NCBI GenBank assembly: GCA_023374045.1
Contig: CM041780.1
Coordinates: 90,857,627-90,921,626, forward strand
Length of the DNA stretch: 64,000 nucleotides
Direction: 5' to 3'
Source of the DNA: Limonium bicolor
Taxonomy: Eukaryota; Streptophyta; Magnoliopsida; Caryophyllales; Plumbaginaceae
Below, piece after piece: positions 40,401 through 52,478 of this stretch. Each line of letters opens with the position of its first letter. The first letter of the stretch is position 1. A model generated the notes under the pieces. The model was not told the DNA's origin. It did not search any database and saw only the letters and a program-made list of their open reading frames with translations. The translations under genes and the position numbers were made by a program.

Positions 40401-41552
40401 GTAAGTTTTTGGGTTTAGAGATCTCATTACCTTGCAAGGGTGTAAGTGGTGTTTGGAGTGGCTCAAGAACAAGATTCCAACTCCACCAACAATGCCAAAA
40501 TCGGCTAGAGTACAAGGAACAACAAGAGTTTAGTTTCCAAATTTCGTTTTGCCCACAAGGGCTAGAAAAAGATGGGGTTTGAGAATATTTTTACCTCAAA
40601 GTAACAAGGAGAAGAAGGTGGTTCTAATGGTGGTCTTGAAGCTCCAAATGCTCCCCACCCATGAAAACGAAAATGCTCCTTTTCGGATTTTGAAAAGATA
40701 GAAGTGTTGCTCTTGATGTGAGGAAGACAATGGTGGTATTTTTATAATTTTTGGAGCAAGTTTGGGCACTCAACAAGAGGAGAGAAGGGAGTATTTTGTG
40801 AGGGAGTTCAAGCTTCCATGGCTGTTCGCTGGGAAGAAGAAAGAAAGAAATGAGAGAGTGAGATGGGTGTGCATACGTGAGTGAAGAGAATGTGAGGGGG
40901 GATAGGAGAGAGAATAGGTGAGTGGGGTAGTAATATATGTTACTTTTGCCTTTTTAAATGCTTTTGTCTATTGTAAATAAAAGAGAATAGAGAGTGTGTG
41001 TGGGGGGGATATAAATCGGACACACACAGCCCAAATGGGTTTACAAAATTTTTATTTACAATATTGGACACATAAGTTTTGGTTATTTATGTTTTTACCC
41101 CACAACTTCCCGTTTTTGACAGTTTTTACTAATTTCTCGTTTTATTGATTTTATTGGTTCTAAAGTTTCACTAATATTTATTAGTGACTATTTAGTTGAC
41201 CAAAATTGTTACGAGTCTATTTGACCCGCTTAAAGTCACGTTTTCCCCGTTACCTCGAAACACGCGCTTTAAGGTTCGTTAGTGTTTTATCCATTTTAAG
41301 GATCCGTTTTCTTCGGGATTTATTCCCTAATATTTATTTAGACTTAATTAAGCCTTTATAATCCTTATATACGCTGACCGAGGTTTCGTACCTCCTATGG
41401 TTATTTAACGCTTATTTAGCGTTTTTCGCTTTTAAAGCGTTTCTTTATTTCTTTTGGATTTATTTTCCCTTACAATACTTCTTAACCATTATTAGGCTCT
41501 TAAATACCTATTAGGATAATTTAATCGCCATGTTTAAGGTCGGGGTATTTCA
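37430..41552 (-). repeat. LARD-B 5' LTR (right)
   Basis: A 4123 bp LTR with the same internal order as the left LTR. The clearest structural difference is in the first GC-rich unit at 39100, where about 14 bp including the second GGGGCGGTCC are missing. Most other differences are one-base indels. Confidence 0.92.
39100..39343 (-). repeat. GC-rich hairpin cluster in LARD-B right LTR
   Basis: Four units as at 29331-29591, with the first unit shortened. Confidence 0.85.
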
Positions 41553-41557
41553 GTCAT
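41553..41557. repeat. LARD-B target site duplication, right copy
   Basis: GTCAT immediately after GGGGTATTTCA, matching 27650-27654. Confidence 0.92.
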
Positions 41558-42094
41558 ACAAGGTCATGCTTAATCGCATGTTTCTAAGGCGTTTACGAGC
41601 GTTATTCTTGTCAAGATGTTTAGTGCGCATCTTTGACTTGATGAGTTATTATATCTTCATAATATATTACAATAGGTGGAACATAAGGTTACATTTATCT
41701 AAATGGTATTTCAATTTTATGTAGCATTTATAGATGTTAGGCATTCGTAAAGTATTACGTTGTCGTTGTATACACGTGGTATTGTTCTTTTCTTGTTGAC
41801 GCTCTTTTATCGAGCTAGTTATGAAAGAAGTTTAATCCTTGTTAATAATCGTACATGAACATTCGTACAAGTACGTTAATACTTTTAGTAACATTACGCA
41901 GTTAGCGTTTATGGTTAAAAACGACTGTTTTTCGTGTCGTTTGCATGCGTGAGTTTGCATGCGCACGTGTAATAATATTAATTCACGTAATGTTGCATGT
42001 ATAGATTAGCATGTGTAACTAAAACGATCTGTTTCTAGATCAATTCTCCATTATTTAATAATAAACAAGTATTAATTAGATTCGGGGTATTTCA
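41558..42094 (-). repeat. LARD-A 5' LTR, part 2
   Basis: Continuation of the LTR begun at 22380. It ends CGGGGTATTTCA and matches 1-418 along the overlap (41689-42094). It is separated from part 1 only by LARD-B and one copy of its duplication. Confidence 0.85.
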
Positions 42095-43506
42095 AATCAG
42101 GGTGAACGGTATGTTGTTACGTGTCTCTGAGGGCTTCCTCAGTTCAGATTTCTGTGTAATCTATGATAAGATTGTTTGTCTGAATGTGTGATTAAATAAT
42201 AAGTATGCATGAACTGTATATTTAAGCTACTTATTATTTACTTTTTTTGCGATAACAATATTGGTTCGTATATATGGACCTATATGATAAAAACGAACTA
42301 TCGGCTATGGTGCTATCTTATATGTAATATAAGGAACGTCAGAAAAACGTTGTAGCACTAGGATAATAAGATATATATATTATCTGAGACTTTAATACGA
42401 AGCATAGGCCTTTTCTAACGCCGCTCTCGTATCTAACACTGGATCCCGAGTTTACATACTCCGGATTGGGCTAACGACCTTAGTCTGCTGTGTTAGTAAA
42501 ATTGGTAATGCGATGCGATGGTATAATATTTAACGAAACAAAGCCAAGAGGTGTGGCTCTTGGTGCGCGCTGTGATCACAAAACGATGCTAGGATGTCCG
42601 CGTACGGGTCCGCAAGTATCAAGAAATTTCCCGCGAACTAGGACGGTTCGTTGGTCGGAGACTCTACCGCTGGAGTGGCTACTGCCGTGGGTGACCGCCA
42701 TAGTATATGGGTAATTTAGAGACACGTCGTTTAACGAGACGTTGTCACTAGGTATAAATGAACACTTGTAACAGCTTGTCACTTGTACATTGGCGAACAA
42801 TAATGGACTTTATGCCAAAGACGGAGTTTAACTCGTTTATTATTCTCGTTGTTTTGCCATGTTGTTTATTAGTTGTGTTGTGTGGTTTATATTATGTGTG
42901 TTAATGGTTGTGTTTATTGTATGTTATTACTGTTAAATGTTTTACAGTTTAAATATTAAACGGTATTGCATGTAACGAATCTCATGCTCTCGACCAATTA
43001 ATTGAGGGGTTTGAAAAGGCATGACGGACATGCGATCTGAAAATGCATGAACGGGGACCATGGACGGGATAAACATACTCAGCAGGGGCTGATTCCATAC
43101 CACAACTATGTTTATTTTCAGGAGACTAGCTGGAGGGTCGACGCGGGGCGCGACGGTTTTAGTGACTTTTGGTTAGACTTGGTATGGACTGAGACTGTGG
43201 TTATTTTGGACTCGGGTTTACAAAACCGAGGTGTATATTTGGTTAGACGCTCACGTGTACTGTTTATGTATAAGACGGATTGATGTTGTATATGTTTTAG
43301 TTTCATTTAGGCATTACTATCTATCTCTTGTGGTCACTGCGGGAATACGTTTCGTATGTTGATTATCATGTAACTCATTATCACCCGTATGGGCGAGTGA
43401 TAACGGTGACACCGTTAGAACGACAGCCTATTATTTACCGCTGCGATTTATTACTAAGTACGACGTTTATACGATAATTAGGAGCCGGATTAGTAGGGGT
43501 GTTACA
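42095..43506 (+). repeat. Remnant of a related gypsy LTR, plus orientation
   Basis: Ends AGTAGGGGTGTTACA, the mirror image of the LARD LTR starts (TGTAACACCCC). Near its end it keeps CCGCTGC and at its start GGTGAACGGTAT, both at positions equivalent to those in LARD-A and LARD-B. It is therefore the last 1.4 kb of an LTR of a third, diverged member, cut on its left by LARD-A. The small frames at 42490 and 43047 are not supported. Confidence 0.65.
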
Positions 43507-44019
43507 TCAGCACTCTCCTCAACTCATCCATGTTATCCTCCATCTTTAGCACTCAGCCTATCAAACACAAAAAAAGGTAAAAGTAAAATAGAAATAAAAA
43601 TAAAAAGGAAACACAAAAGAAAAATTAGCTAAATAAAATAACAAAGAAAAACAATATATAAACAAAGGACAACTACTAACTAAATAAAATAAACCAAATA
43701 AACAAAACAAAATTTAAAGAAAAATGAAAATAAGTACTAAGTTAATTAAGATGAAAGTAAAATAAAAACAAACAAAAATTTCATAAAAATAAATTTAATA
43801 AAAAGATCAATCTAGAGAAAATCACAATAAAGATAAAAGATAAACAAATTCCTAATTGAAATAAAAGTAAGATCAATCTGTCAAACGAACAATAAAATAT
43901 AAACAAAATATGAAGAAAAACAAAACCAAACAAAAATAAACTAAAAAGAAAAAAAAACAAAAGTAAAAGTAAAATCTCAATCAGATTAAATAAAACTATC
44001 AATTAACCGTGCTAGAGGT
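43507..44019 (-). mobile_element. Leader region of an LTR element, minus strand
   Basis: Very A-rich on the plus strand (T-rich on the minus), between a primer-binding site and the point where the plus-strand LTR remnant interrupts it. The 73-codon hydrophobic frame at 43781-44002 is a by-product of the T-run composition. Confidence 0.4.
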
Positions 44020-44036
44020 CCTTAGAAATGGCGCCA
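44020..44036 (-). other. Probable primer-binding site
   Basis: The minus strand reads TGGCGCCATTTCTAAGG, six bases from the LTR end at 44043. TGGCGCC is the start of the primer site in many plant gypsy elements such as the Athila type. The remaining bases match less well. Confidence 0.45.
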
Positions 44037-44042
44037 AAAACC

Positions 44043-45017
44043 TGTAGCAGAAATATGTGACTATCTGTACCTAGGTAGTGAACCTATCGTTTTACAGAAT
44101 AGTGAATTAAGTGGGGTTGTTGATCTCAAGGACCTCGTTCAATTAATTGATAATATATAACTAACGGAGAAACTAAACCAAACTAAGAAAACAGGAAACA
44201 TCACTTTTTCAGGTTTACTTAATTAATAAAAAAAGTGACTTAACAAACTAACATAAAATAATAAAACAGTAAAAATAAACTAAATAAAGAAATAAAGTTA
44301 GAAACTCTAAATCTAAGAAAGCACCCGGATTGTTCTGCAAACCTTCACTCTACAAATTTATTGATAATCTTATCCCTGCACAATGAATCCTAACTGGCAA
44401 CAAGCCGTAAACCATGCCCAAGTCAATTCTAACTAGTCGCTTTATAATCAATTTCTATTGGAGACAGATTAACCTATAGGCAGACCATGCTTCTAGTCTT
44501 TAATCCGGTTTAATTTTCAATATCTTGTTAACTAATCTCAGCGCCACATTTTGATTAGAAAACTACAAATATTACTTTAATAATTGATCAAAAGATAAAG
44601 CACGTGAAAAACAGGAATTAAAATATTGCATTAATGAATTGGTGAAAAGATTACAAATAAATATAAAGATCCGATTTTCTATCCTAATCTAGTGAGCTAA
44701 ACTAACTACTCAAACATAAATATAAAAATAATAGAGGAAAACATTAAATGAATTAAGAGATATGGTAGAGAAAACTCAAGTTAGCAAGTTTGACTCCGGC
44801 TCCCCGCTCCGACTCCGTCTTCACATCGATTCTCCGTATGTAACAAATGTGATATGTGGTATGGTATGGTATTAGTGGTGGTCTGGTGGTTGATGATGGT
44901 GGAGCGATGGTGGATGATAATGGCGTGAGTGGTGTGCGAAGATGATTAATGGTGGTGGTACTAATGAAGGTGCTGTACGGTGGTGTGATGGTGTGGGTGA
45001 GAATGAATGAGAGATAT
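44043..45017 (-). repeat. Minus-strand LTR with TGATAAGTGTG terminus, part 1
   Basis: Starts TGTAGCAG on the plus strand next to the primer-binding site and runs to the lone Tat/Ogre LTR inserted at 45018. It continues at 51375-51929, where the minus strand begins TGATAAGTGTGAAATATATC. The combined LTR is about 1.5 kb with TG...CA ends. An Athila-like lineage is possible but not proven. Confidence 0.5.
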
Positions 45018-45804
45018 TGTAAATATCAAAAATTCCCACCCCATAAAGCAAATTCTAAAATAATAAAAGATAATAAGGGTGGTCGTCGCCTTTGTTTCAA
45101 AACATATTAACGTGCGTGCCAAAACAAAACCATCGTTTATAACAAAATTCTTAAATATTTTCAAAACATTTCATAAAAACACAGTTTTTTGAAAATGAAT
45201 TTCCAATAATAATCTGGCTTTAAACCTATTCTTTTTGTTTATTTTCATATTTTACCATGTCATGTTACTATATTCAGTTTTCTGTATTTTCATTTCATTA
45301 GTTATTCATTTTTATCCTATTTTTTACTACTTTAATTGTCTTATAGCCTTTACGTTTACTTGGTCATTATTATTTTAGTGTTATTTATTTTATGCACTTT
45401 ACTATTATTATTATTCATATTGCTATATTCTATTTTGTTGTTAATCCGTTTAAGCTTCCTTTTATCTTATTTTAGTCTATTTTGTGTTTATTCAATCTAA
45501 TTTTTCTCTATCCGCACATATCTAACCGGGTTTCCATTTTGTTACATTCACTTTCATTTTACCTCCATCATGCTAATATCGTTTCATTATTTCATGTACG
45601 TATTATTATACTATTTCATTCGTTTGCTTTTAGTCATGTTTTACACTTTATTATTTTGCATCATGTAGTTTCATGCCTTTCAAGAAGAAAACAATTCATT
45701 TCACTGCATATTTCCATTTAAAATGTTAGTGTTTTTAAAAGTTTCCTTTCAGCTCAAATCGGAGCTCTAGTATTGTTTTTTATGTATGAATATTAAATTC
45801 TTGT

Positions 45805-45868
45805 ACAACTCAACCAGTTAAGAGTGTTTTTTTTTAATCCACGGGTCTTGCATTCGAATCTTGGCATG
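45805..45868 (+). other. tRNA-like A-box and B-box pair, possible SINE head
   Basis: CAACTCAACCAGTTAAGAG (A-box-like) is followed about 30 bp later by GCATTCGAATCTTGG (B-box-like). This spacing and order is typical of tRNA-derived SINE heads. No tail or target duplication could be identified. Confidence 0.3.
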
Positions 45869-46150
45869 GGCGCTGGCTCAATTTTCTTTTCCTTAGCTCG
45901 TTTTAATTTTAGTTAATGAATCCCATGTTAATATACAAAGTGTTGCTTTAGTGTAGATGCTTGTTTCTCGGGAAAGAGGACGAGACGAAAACTTGTGTTC
46001 ATACTCATTAAAAGTAGCGAAACCTAGTTTTTTTTGGTCTGTTTTTTTCTTAACCAACAGTCTAAAGTAAAGCCCAAAACTAGTTTAATAAGCCCCATTG
46101 ATCATTCACAAAATCAGGTAACTTTTTCTCAAAAACCCTAGTTTTACTAT

Positions 46151-46157
46151 TATAAAG
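46151..46157 (+). promoter_or_regulatory. Probable LTR TATA box (solo LTR)
   Basis: TATAAAG followed by a TGTAGCC-containing stretch, equivalent to the TATA boxes at 1610 and 13758. Confidence 0.45.
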
Positions 46158-47509
46158 ACAACTGTAGCCGACATCTGTTGGAGATCTGAATTTTTTAGAA
46201 AGAAAAACCCAGCTCCTACTCTCGAAGCTTCTCTGCTTCTTCAACCCCTCTCAATCGTCGTGCCCCAAGAAAAATCCACTGCCCACCTCACTCACCTTCA
46301 TCTTCACTGAAAACCATCAACCAAGCTCACGATCAGTATCCATCATCTTCTACTGAAGAGAAAAAACCCTCATCTTCTCACCATTGTTGACTAGAACTTC
46401 TAAAACTCCTCATCGCTAATAGCTTGAACCCCCCCTGTTCTTCGGAGCACATTTTTCTCCCTTATTTACTTCCATTGTCGTGTTTGATAAGAAGATTAAG
46501 CTGTAGATTGATTTTCATTCTCCTTTTGCCGAAATCGTTTTGAAGCTCAGTAGTTTGTGTTCCCCTCTCCATCTCGCTGTTTTATGTCGGTTTTTTTACC
46601 AAACAAATCTAGCGATTCTTACTTCATCTTGTCGCATAGATCGCTAGACTTGTAAACTCTAAAGGGAAAACGCAACCGGTCTGGGTATAAAGCTTCGCAA
46701 GGCTTTGTTCATGGTTGCTTTACAGTTCTATCTTCTTTTGCACTCTGCACTGGTTATCGCTTCGTATTTTGCTTGCTTATGCGATATGGGGGGTACTGGG
46801 CCCATCATGGGTTCACGGGATTCTAGAGGCAATTCGAATGCTCGGTCGCTGATGGAGTTTAGAGACGCTTGTTTGCTATTCTTTCTGGGTTCTGACTCAA
46901 TATTTATCTCTGAAATTTGGTTGTTGAAGTCATGAGGAGGCACATCTCCACTTCTGTATGCCACATGGGTTTGGATCTTCTGCGATTCTGAAACAATTGT
47001 TGTGTTTGAATCCTGAATGTTTATGTCTGATTACACTTGGTATTTATACCGTTTCTGTCTGATCCGTCCTATACACTCTGCTAACCCGCCTGCCTAAGGT
47101 TCCGATTTCGATTATTATGTGTATCACGGGTGTGGTAAGCTATCATTCATTACAAGTTTCCTGATAATCATATGTGTGAAATATCACTCGTTGTCTGGTT
47201 TTGGTTTATGTTCTGAGATACTCTGCAGGTAGCCATCATCTTCCCTTCGGTACTTTCTTCCCCTTTAGCTGCGTCCAAACTGTTTAGACTTTCATGTTGA
47301 AGTCTCAGGTCAAAACATGCATGCTCCCTTCATTGTTGTTCGTGCATATGATTATGTAAATTATCGACTGAATATGCCTGTACACGTAATTCATTTGACT
47401 TGTTATCTTGTAGTACTTTAAAAGGAAATCAATTTGTCTAGCTAGTTAGGTGGTGATTAGGAAAATCGGTTGCTTAAGTCGAATTGTACACCTATACCTC
47501 TTTATTCTA

Positions 47510-47746
47510 CTCCCTCCGTCCCAGCTTGGCTGTCTTATTTACTATTTGGACATGTTGTTTGACTTCAATTTTAACATATAAGATAAATTAATTTTGAAAA
47601 TTTAAGTTTTGCATATGATTCCTTACATGATAAACTATATAATACAAAATTTAGTTTTATAAAATTATTTTACCTTGTATGTTTAATATTGAGGTAGAAA
47701 AACGTGCCAAAAAGCAAACAAGACACTTATGACGGGACGGAGCTAG
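47510..47746 (+). mobile_element. Stowaway-type MITE, 237 bp
   Basis: The left terminus is CTCCCTCCGTCCC and the right end is GGGACGGAGCTAG, a slightly decayed inverted repeat. It is flanked by TA on both sides (47508-47509 and 47747-47748). Stowaway MITEs are non-autonomous derivatives moved by Tc1/mariner transposases with TA targets. It lies inside the solo LTR and is absent from the LTRs at 846 and 13007. Confidence 0.88.
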
Positions 47747-48769
47747 TACTATCTTCAATAAAAGGTTTAAGGTTTCTGTTTGGATACTCTCCATATGTAC
47801 TCGTTTTCAGATTGAGCTCATTTTCTCAGATTCCCGCCTTTTCTGGTATCATATCACCTTTATTTTACTCACGCTGATAAGTTTGATGTCATTTCGTAGG
47901 GGTTGGATAACTGAGGTTACTTCCTCTGACCATTAGCGGACTTGTATTTCGTTTTTATGTTGCTGGTGTTATCTGCTGAACAGGATTGAGTATCTTCTTC
48001 ATCTTGATTTGTCTCATTTGTATACTTTGTTGACATCTAAACCCATAGGAAGCTTGTAAATCTCTGGAAGTGTACAAAGTCCTTTGTGAGATTTGGCCGG
48101 TTCGTCAAGCGCTTGAACATCCCTTTTAGGGAATTATAATTGTTCTTCCACTGGTACATACACAATTTGTTGGTCTTAAACCGAGCTCGCACACCTCACT
48201 GTTAGGATCTGATTTAGAGCTGAGCTCGTGAACTTGCCCAGCTGCTTTCAAATTCCGGGTCTCACTTCAGCTTATCATTGGCTTGCAGTCAAGTTTTCCA
48301 CCACAATTTTTCCATCTGTTTTTTTCATTCCAATTAGTGGATTGCTCTATGCTTATCGATTTGCTTCCTGTATGGTGTTGTTTCAGTTTGTATAATGCGT
48401 GCATTTGATCAATGTTTTAATTCATACTTCATAGCACACACATGTATAAATTTTACCTTTTCATATTGCTAATTATTGATCACTTTGTTAATTTATCATT
48501 GTCTTATTTCCGGATTCACTCACGTGAGAATTGTTTACATTAATCATTCTTAAGCCCTAGTTACTATGTTCTTAGGTCCAAGTCATTAGGATAGAGGGGG
48601 TCCATCGTACTTGATTGGTCATTGACCAATCTCTTGGTGGTGACACTCCTGAACCCTAAAATACACACCTAAAATATGTATATATATACTAACATTCTCA
48701 TTTTGGTTTTAGACCATCAGATTTTCCTAATTCAAAATCTTTTACCCACATTCCAGCCCAAATCATGAC

Positions 48770-49380
48770 CCGGCCCAAACTAGAATTCGATCCAAATCAC
48801 TCAACCTGGCCCAAAGCTTCAATCTGCCCAAAGCATCAATCTGCCCCGAAGCTTTAACTTGGCCCATAACCAATTTTGGCCCAAGTCCATTTCTGGTCCA
48901 AAACACAATCAGCCCATTTCAAAAAGAAAAGCAGCCCACTTTTCCTACAAGCTCAATTCGGGCTTGAGTCCATTTCGGACCTAAGTCCATTTTGGGCCCA
49001 AATCCAATTCGGACCCAAGCCCAATTCAGACCCAAACCCCATTTTGGGCCAAAGCACAATTCGGACCCAAGCCCATTCAGGCCTAAACCTTGACCAAGGT
49101 CTAATTTGGCCCAATTCAACCTAAAAGCCTAACCAAGATCCAATCCGGTCCAACTTTGATCTGGTCCAATTTTGACCAACCTGAACTTTGACCCGGTTTA
49201 ACTTTGACCAACCTGAGCTTTGATCTTGATCCAATTTTCACCTGGTCCAATTTTGACCAACCTGAACTTTGACTTAGTCTAACTTTGACCAGCCTAAACT
49301 TGACCTTAACCCAATTTTGACCCGGTCCAACTTTGACCTTGACTTGAACTTTGACCAACCCAAATTTTGACCCGACCTGT
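48770..49380 (+). repeat. GGCCCAA / TTTGACC tract in the solo LTR
   Basis: Diverged counterpart of 4050-4720, with repeated GGCCCAA, GGACCCAAG and AACTTTGACC words. The open frames across it on both strands reflect the repeat. Confidence 0.6.
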
Positions 49381-50561
49381 TTTCCAACCCCAACCTAAAT
49401 TCAATTCAAACCAAATTCAATTCATATCCAATTCAATCCATCAAATTCAAAACTCATGTGTAAATCCCATTCAAATTCTTAAAATTCAAAACTCTTTTTA
49501 AAAATTTCAAACAACTCCTTTATTTCAAATCGAAATTATTTTATGGAATTTTAAAGGAAAAACTCTTCTCACATCACAGAGAAAACTCTTCTCAACACGC
49601 AGAAAATTCTTTTCACATATACAAAAAGTTTTCTCCTAAAAATATTCTCAAAATAAGTGTTTCTTCATCGAGAATTCCGAACAAAATTCAAAGTTTTCTT
49701 ACTCAGCTTTAAAACTAAAAAATAAACCATTTTCGGGGGACATGGAACGTTCAACACCTTCAAAGAGCGTTTTCTTCCTAGTTAGACGTCGCTCGCTTCT
49801 CTTCTAAAAGAGAAATCCGAGGTAGGGCATTGTGGTCATAACCATCCTAGTCGCAGTCTGGATCTTTTTAGGCTGGGCATTAGGGTGACAAACCTCCCCT
49901 AATTGCAGTCTAGACGTAACTGTCTTCCTAGTTGCAGCCGGGATTTCAGAATCGTCTAACTCCCTTCACTCGATTTCAATGTTTTTGGTTTTTAACATTT
50001 TAAAACCCGGGAGTTAAAGACGTTATTAGGGTTTGACCTTGAGTATCCCATTCAGGATACTTCTCTCTATATCCTATATTTCGACATAAATTTATTGCCC
50101 CATCTTTCGAGCCTCGGCACTTACCATTAATTAAGTGTCGTGCTCGAGGGGTATATAAGGTGATCCCTTGGGATCATCCGCCCTTTCACAACAAAATAAT
50201 TTCCTCAACCATTTTCAAACTTCGAACCTAAAAAACCTGAGATCTCCACTCAAACTCCAATTGTCTCACACATACTCAAATCATCTTTTAAACTCTAAAT
50301 CACCTCAAACTCGAATCATCTCCCTAATCTCGATTTCTCTATAACTTCTAAAGTTCTATAGGCCTGAGCGCCCCGTAAACTTAAACATCTCAATCCCTCC
50401 ACCATTTGACAGACTCGAGCATATCACAGACCTTGATATCCCATACCTCTCATTACATGAGCATCCCAAATGTCTCATAGACCCGAGCGTCTCACAGACT
50501 ACCTCTCAAACTCGAAACTTCCCGAAACTTCAACATCTCAAAAATCGCCAAAAACCATGAA

Positions 50562-50601
50562 CTACGTAAGGTCTGATCTCAAGAGGGAGTTGAGTACGTA
50601 G
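50562..50601 (+). other. Conserved LTR stem-loop, solo LTR copy
   Basis: The outer stem CTACGTA/TACGTAG is intact. The inner stem is CTCAA/TTGAG with one mismatch at the loop end. Confidence 0.6.
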
Positions 50602-51374
50602 GCAGCCCATCTAGGGTACGACCCCATTCTAATAAAAAAAACCTTTTCCCACTTTAAGGTGCTCCATATAACTCTCAAAACATTTGAAACTTCTTCGGTT
50701 CCCACAAACTTCAAACCATCAGACTCTTTGTCTTGTCTATTCACATAACCTTAGACTTTTCTCAAATATTCATTCTATACTCATCCGAATTCAGCAATTC
50801 CTTTCCTTGGTGCTAGCTTGGTAGAGAAGCTCTCCTCATCCATTCTCTTTCTCTCTTCCTGTCCTAATCTTATCATTAGCTTTTAAATGAATCTCTTTAA
50901 TAAGGTTTTGAAAGAAGATAATCCCAACAATTGGAGATCGAGGTTTCCTCGGGCACCAATCCAAAGTCGTGGTTGTTGCCACTTCTAAGGGGTGTAACCT
51001 AGTGCGAACCCATAATAGAATCTCTGACCTGACCAGATAAGTCCTATCCATAGACAACAAATTTAGAGTCAACCAATGGTTCTTAGAACTCTCATTCCCT
51101 TCCTTTCTAGTATCTTAGGTCAAACTAGGTGGCGACTCTAGTCAATTTCCGCCCTTAGGGCATAAGCCCGCGTGGAGCCCATCGATAGTGGGTGTAGTGC
51201 ATACTTGCACTCCCCTCTATGCTTTCTGGGAAAGACGGACGATTTAGTAGGTATTTAAGGGATGCCAGAATAACGGTTTTCACCTTCCATAGAATGGCAT
51301 TTTTTAGGATCTAGACTTCTCAGCCATATCATATTTTAGATAGACCCCCTCATACCGAAAAATCACCCTCCACA

Positions 51375-51929
51375 GGTGTGAGAGGCATAAGCCTCTGTGC
51401 TCAGACGTGCCTGATTTGCAACCCTAACTTACATTATATATCTTGCTTGATCGGTCATGAAATTACATCCTTTGATTTTGATAAAACGCAATGCTTGGTA
51501 TTGCTTGATTAGCCGTGTCTGGACACGTGTCTAGACTTGTATGTTCGGACACCTCTATTTGCATCGCGCATAATTTCTCTTGGCTTGTGTTCAGACATGT
51601 AAGTCTGGACACAAGTCCGGACATCACCTCTGGACAGTTTCAACCTTTGTTAGGCCTTGCACGTTCGGACACAAGGTCAAACACAACTTCAACGTGATCT
51701 AGATTCTTTGCTTTAGTTCCATTTTGCTCCCCTTTTATTGCGTTGGAACCCTCATGAGAAAATATATACATTTCCTAGATTTTTCCTGCTTTAGACACAT
51801 AAAATGTATCACTTCACATCAAAACGTAAATCTAAAGAAAAACATATGATAAATGTGAAATATGGCGTGAATTGTTATCAAAATAGGAAGAATTATAGCC
51901 CTAAAAGTAGATATATTTCACACTTATCA
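51375..51929 (-). repeat. Minus-strand LTR with TGATAAGTGTG terminus, part 2
   Basis: Outer end of the LTR begun at 44043. It includes several copies of a GTTCGGACAC-like word (51530-51670). Its end at 51929 abuts a broken gag gene, so this element inserted into gag. Confidence 0.5.
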
Positions 51930-52478
51930 ACTATGCGGACGACTTCCTCCCCTTTGATGAAGTTTTCAGCCCAAGTGACCAGCTCATCGTAGGACTTGGG
52001 GTTGTCACGGTTAGTTCCCTTACGAGCTTGACTTCGGTAAGCTCGAGTTGGTAGGTAAAGACAATGAATGAATCTTCATGTTCATCGATTTTTGTGACAG
52101 CGTTATAGAACTGTTTGGTGTATTCTTTTACGTCCTCATGTAAGTACTAGAGCATCCCTATGAGATCGGCGGACGTCTTCTTGGTTCACCTTTGGCAGCG
52201 AAGTGGTCTAGGAAGAGTCGTCTGAGCTGTTCGAATCTATGAATGGATTTGGTCGATTGACACGTGAACCACGTGAATGCCTGTCCCAACAAGGATGATG
52301 AGAAGAGGCGACAACAAGCGTGGTCATCGATGTGTGCCCCGATTAGGGTGTATTTGAAGCATGACAGGTGCTTGATGGGGTCTTCTAAACCATGATACAT
52401 TAAGATGTTCCAGACGGAGTTGGCGGGGAGAGCGGCCTGGTTTATCTCGTATGAGAATGGGTCGTGGTCCTCTACCAT
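51930..52478 (-). pseudogene. Broken gypsy-type gag gene
   Basis: The minus strand from 52478 encodes the retrotransposon gag core: a PFSYEI start, a DP-HL segment, a CRLF segment, an AFTWF segment and an IHRFEQLRRLFLDHF helix region. This matches the Retrotrans_gag capsid pattern of Ty3/gypsy elements. A frameshift near 52170, a TAG stop shortly after and another frameshift near 52020 break the frame, although similarity continues to 51930 (for example ELVTWAENF). Further left the gene is cut by the LTR ending at 51929, and no pol follows. The start lies about 280 bp downstream of a primer-binding site, as expected for gag. It was a capsid protein and is now non-functional. Confidence 0.75.

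Larger units (their letters stand above)
27655..41552 (-). mobile_element. LARD-B, complete non-autonomous gypsy-type LTR retrotransposon
   Basis: A 13.9 kb element with LTRs of 4138 bp (left) and 4123 bp (right) that run from TGTAACACCCC to GGGGTATTTCA on the plus strand. The primer-binding site at 37413-37424 and polypurine tract at 31793-31807 put it on the minus strand, so the right LTR is 5'. The 5 bp duplication GTCAT is perfect. The 5.6 kb interior carries no recognisable gag or pol. The LTRs are nearly identical, so the insertion is probably recent. It sits inside the LARD-A 5' LTR. Confidence 0.93.
45018..51374 (+). mobile_element. Lone (solo) Tat/Ogre-type LTR, diverged
   Basis: Starts TGTAAATATCAAAAATTCCC and ends CACCCTCCACA. 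It shares the landmarks of the LTRs at 846 and 13007: TATA box (46151), GGCCCAA/TTTGACC tract (48770-49380), stem-loop (50562-50601) and terminal segment. No primer-binding site follows it and no polypurine tract precedes it. It is 6.4 kb long, partly because of a Stowaway insertion. Flanking five-base words (GATAT and GGTGT) do not match, so simple LTR-LTR recombination within one element is not demonstrated. It is clearly older than the 846-18238 element. Confidence 0.8.

Noticed and set aside
43781..44002. Hydrophobic 73-codon minus-strand frame, membrane-protein-like
   Set aside because: Comes from T-rich low-complexity leader sequence. No start context or neighbours support it.
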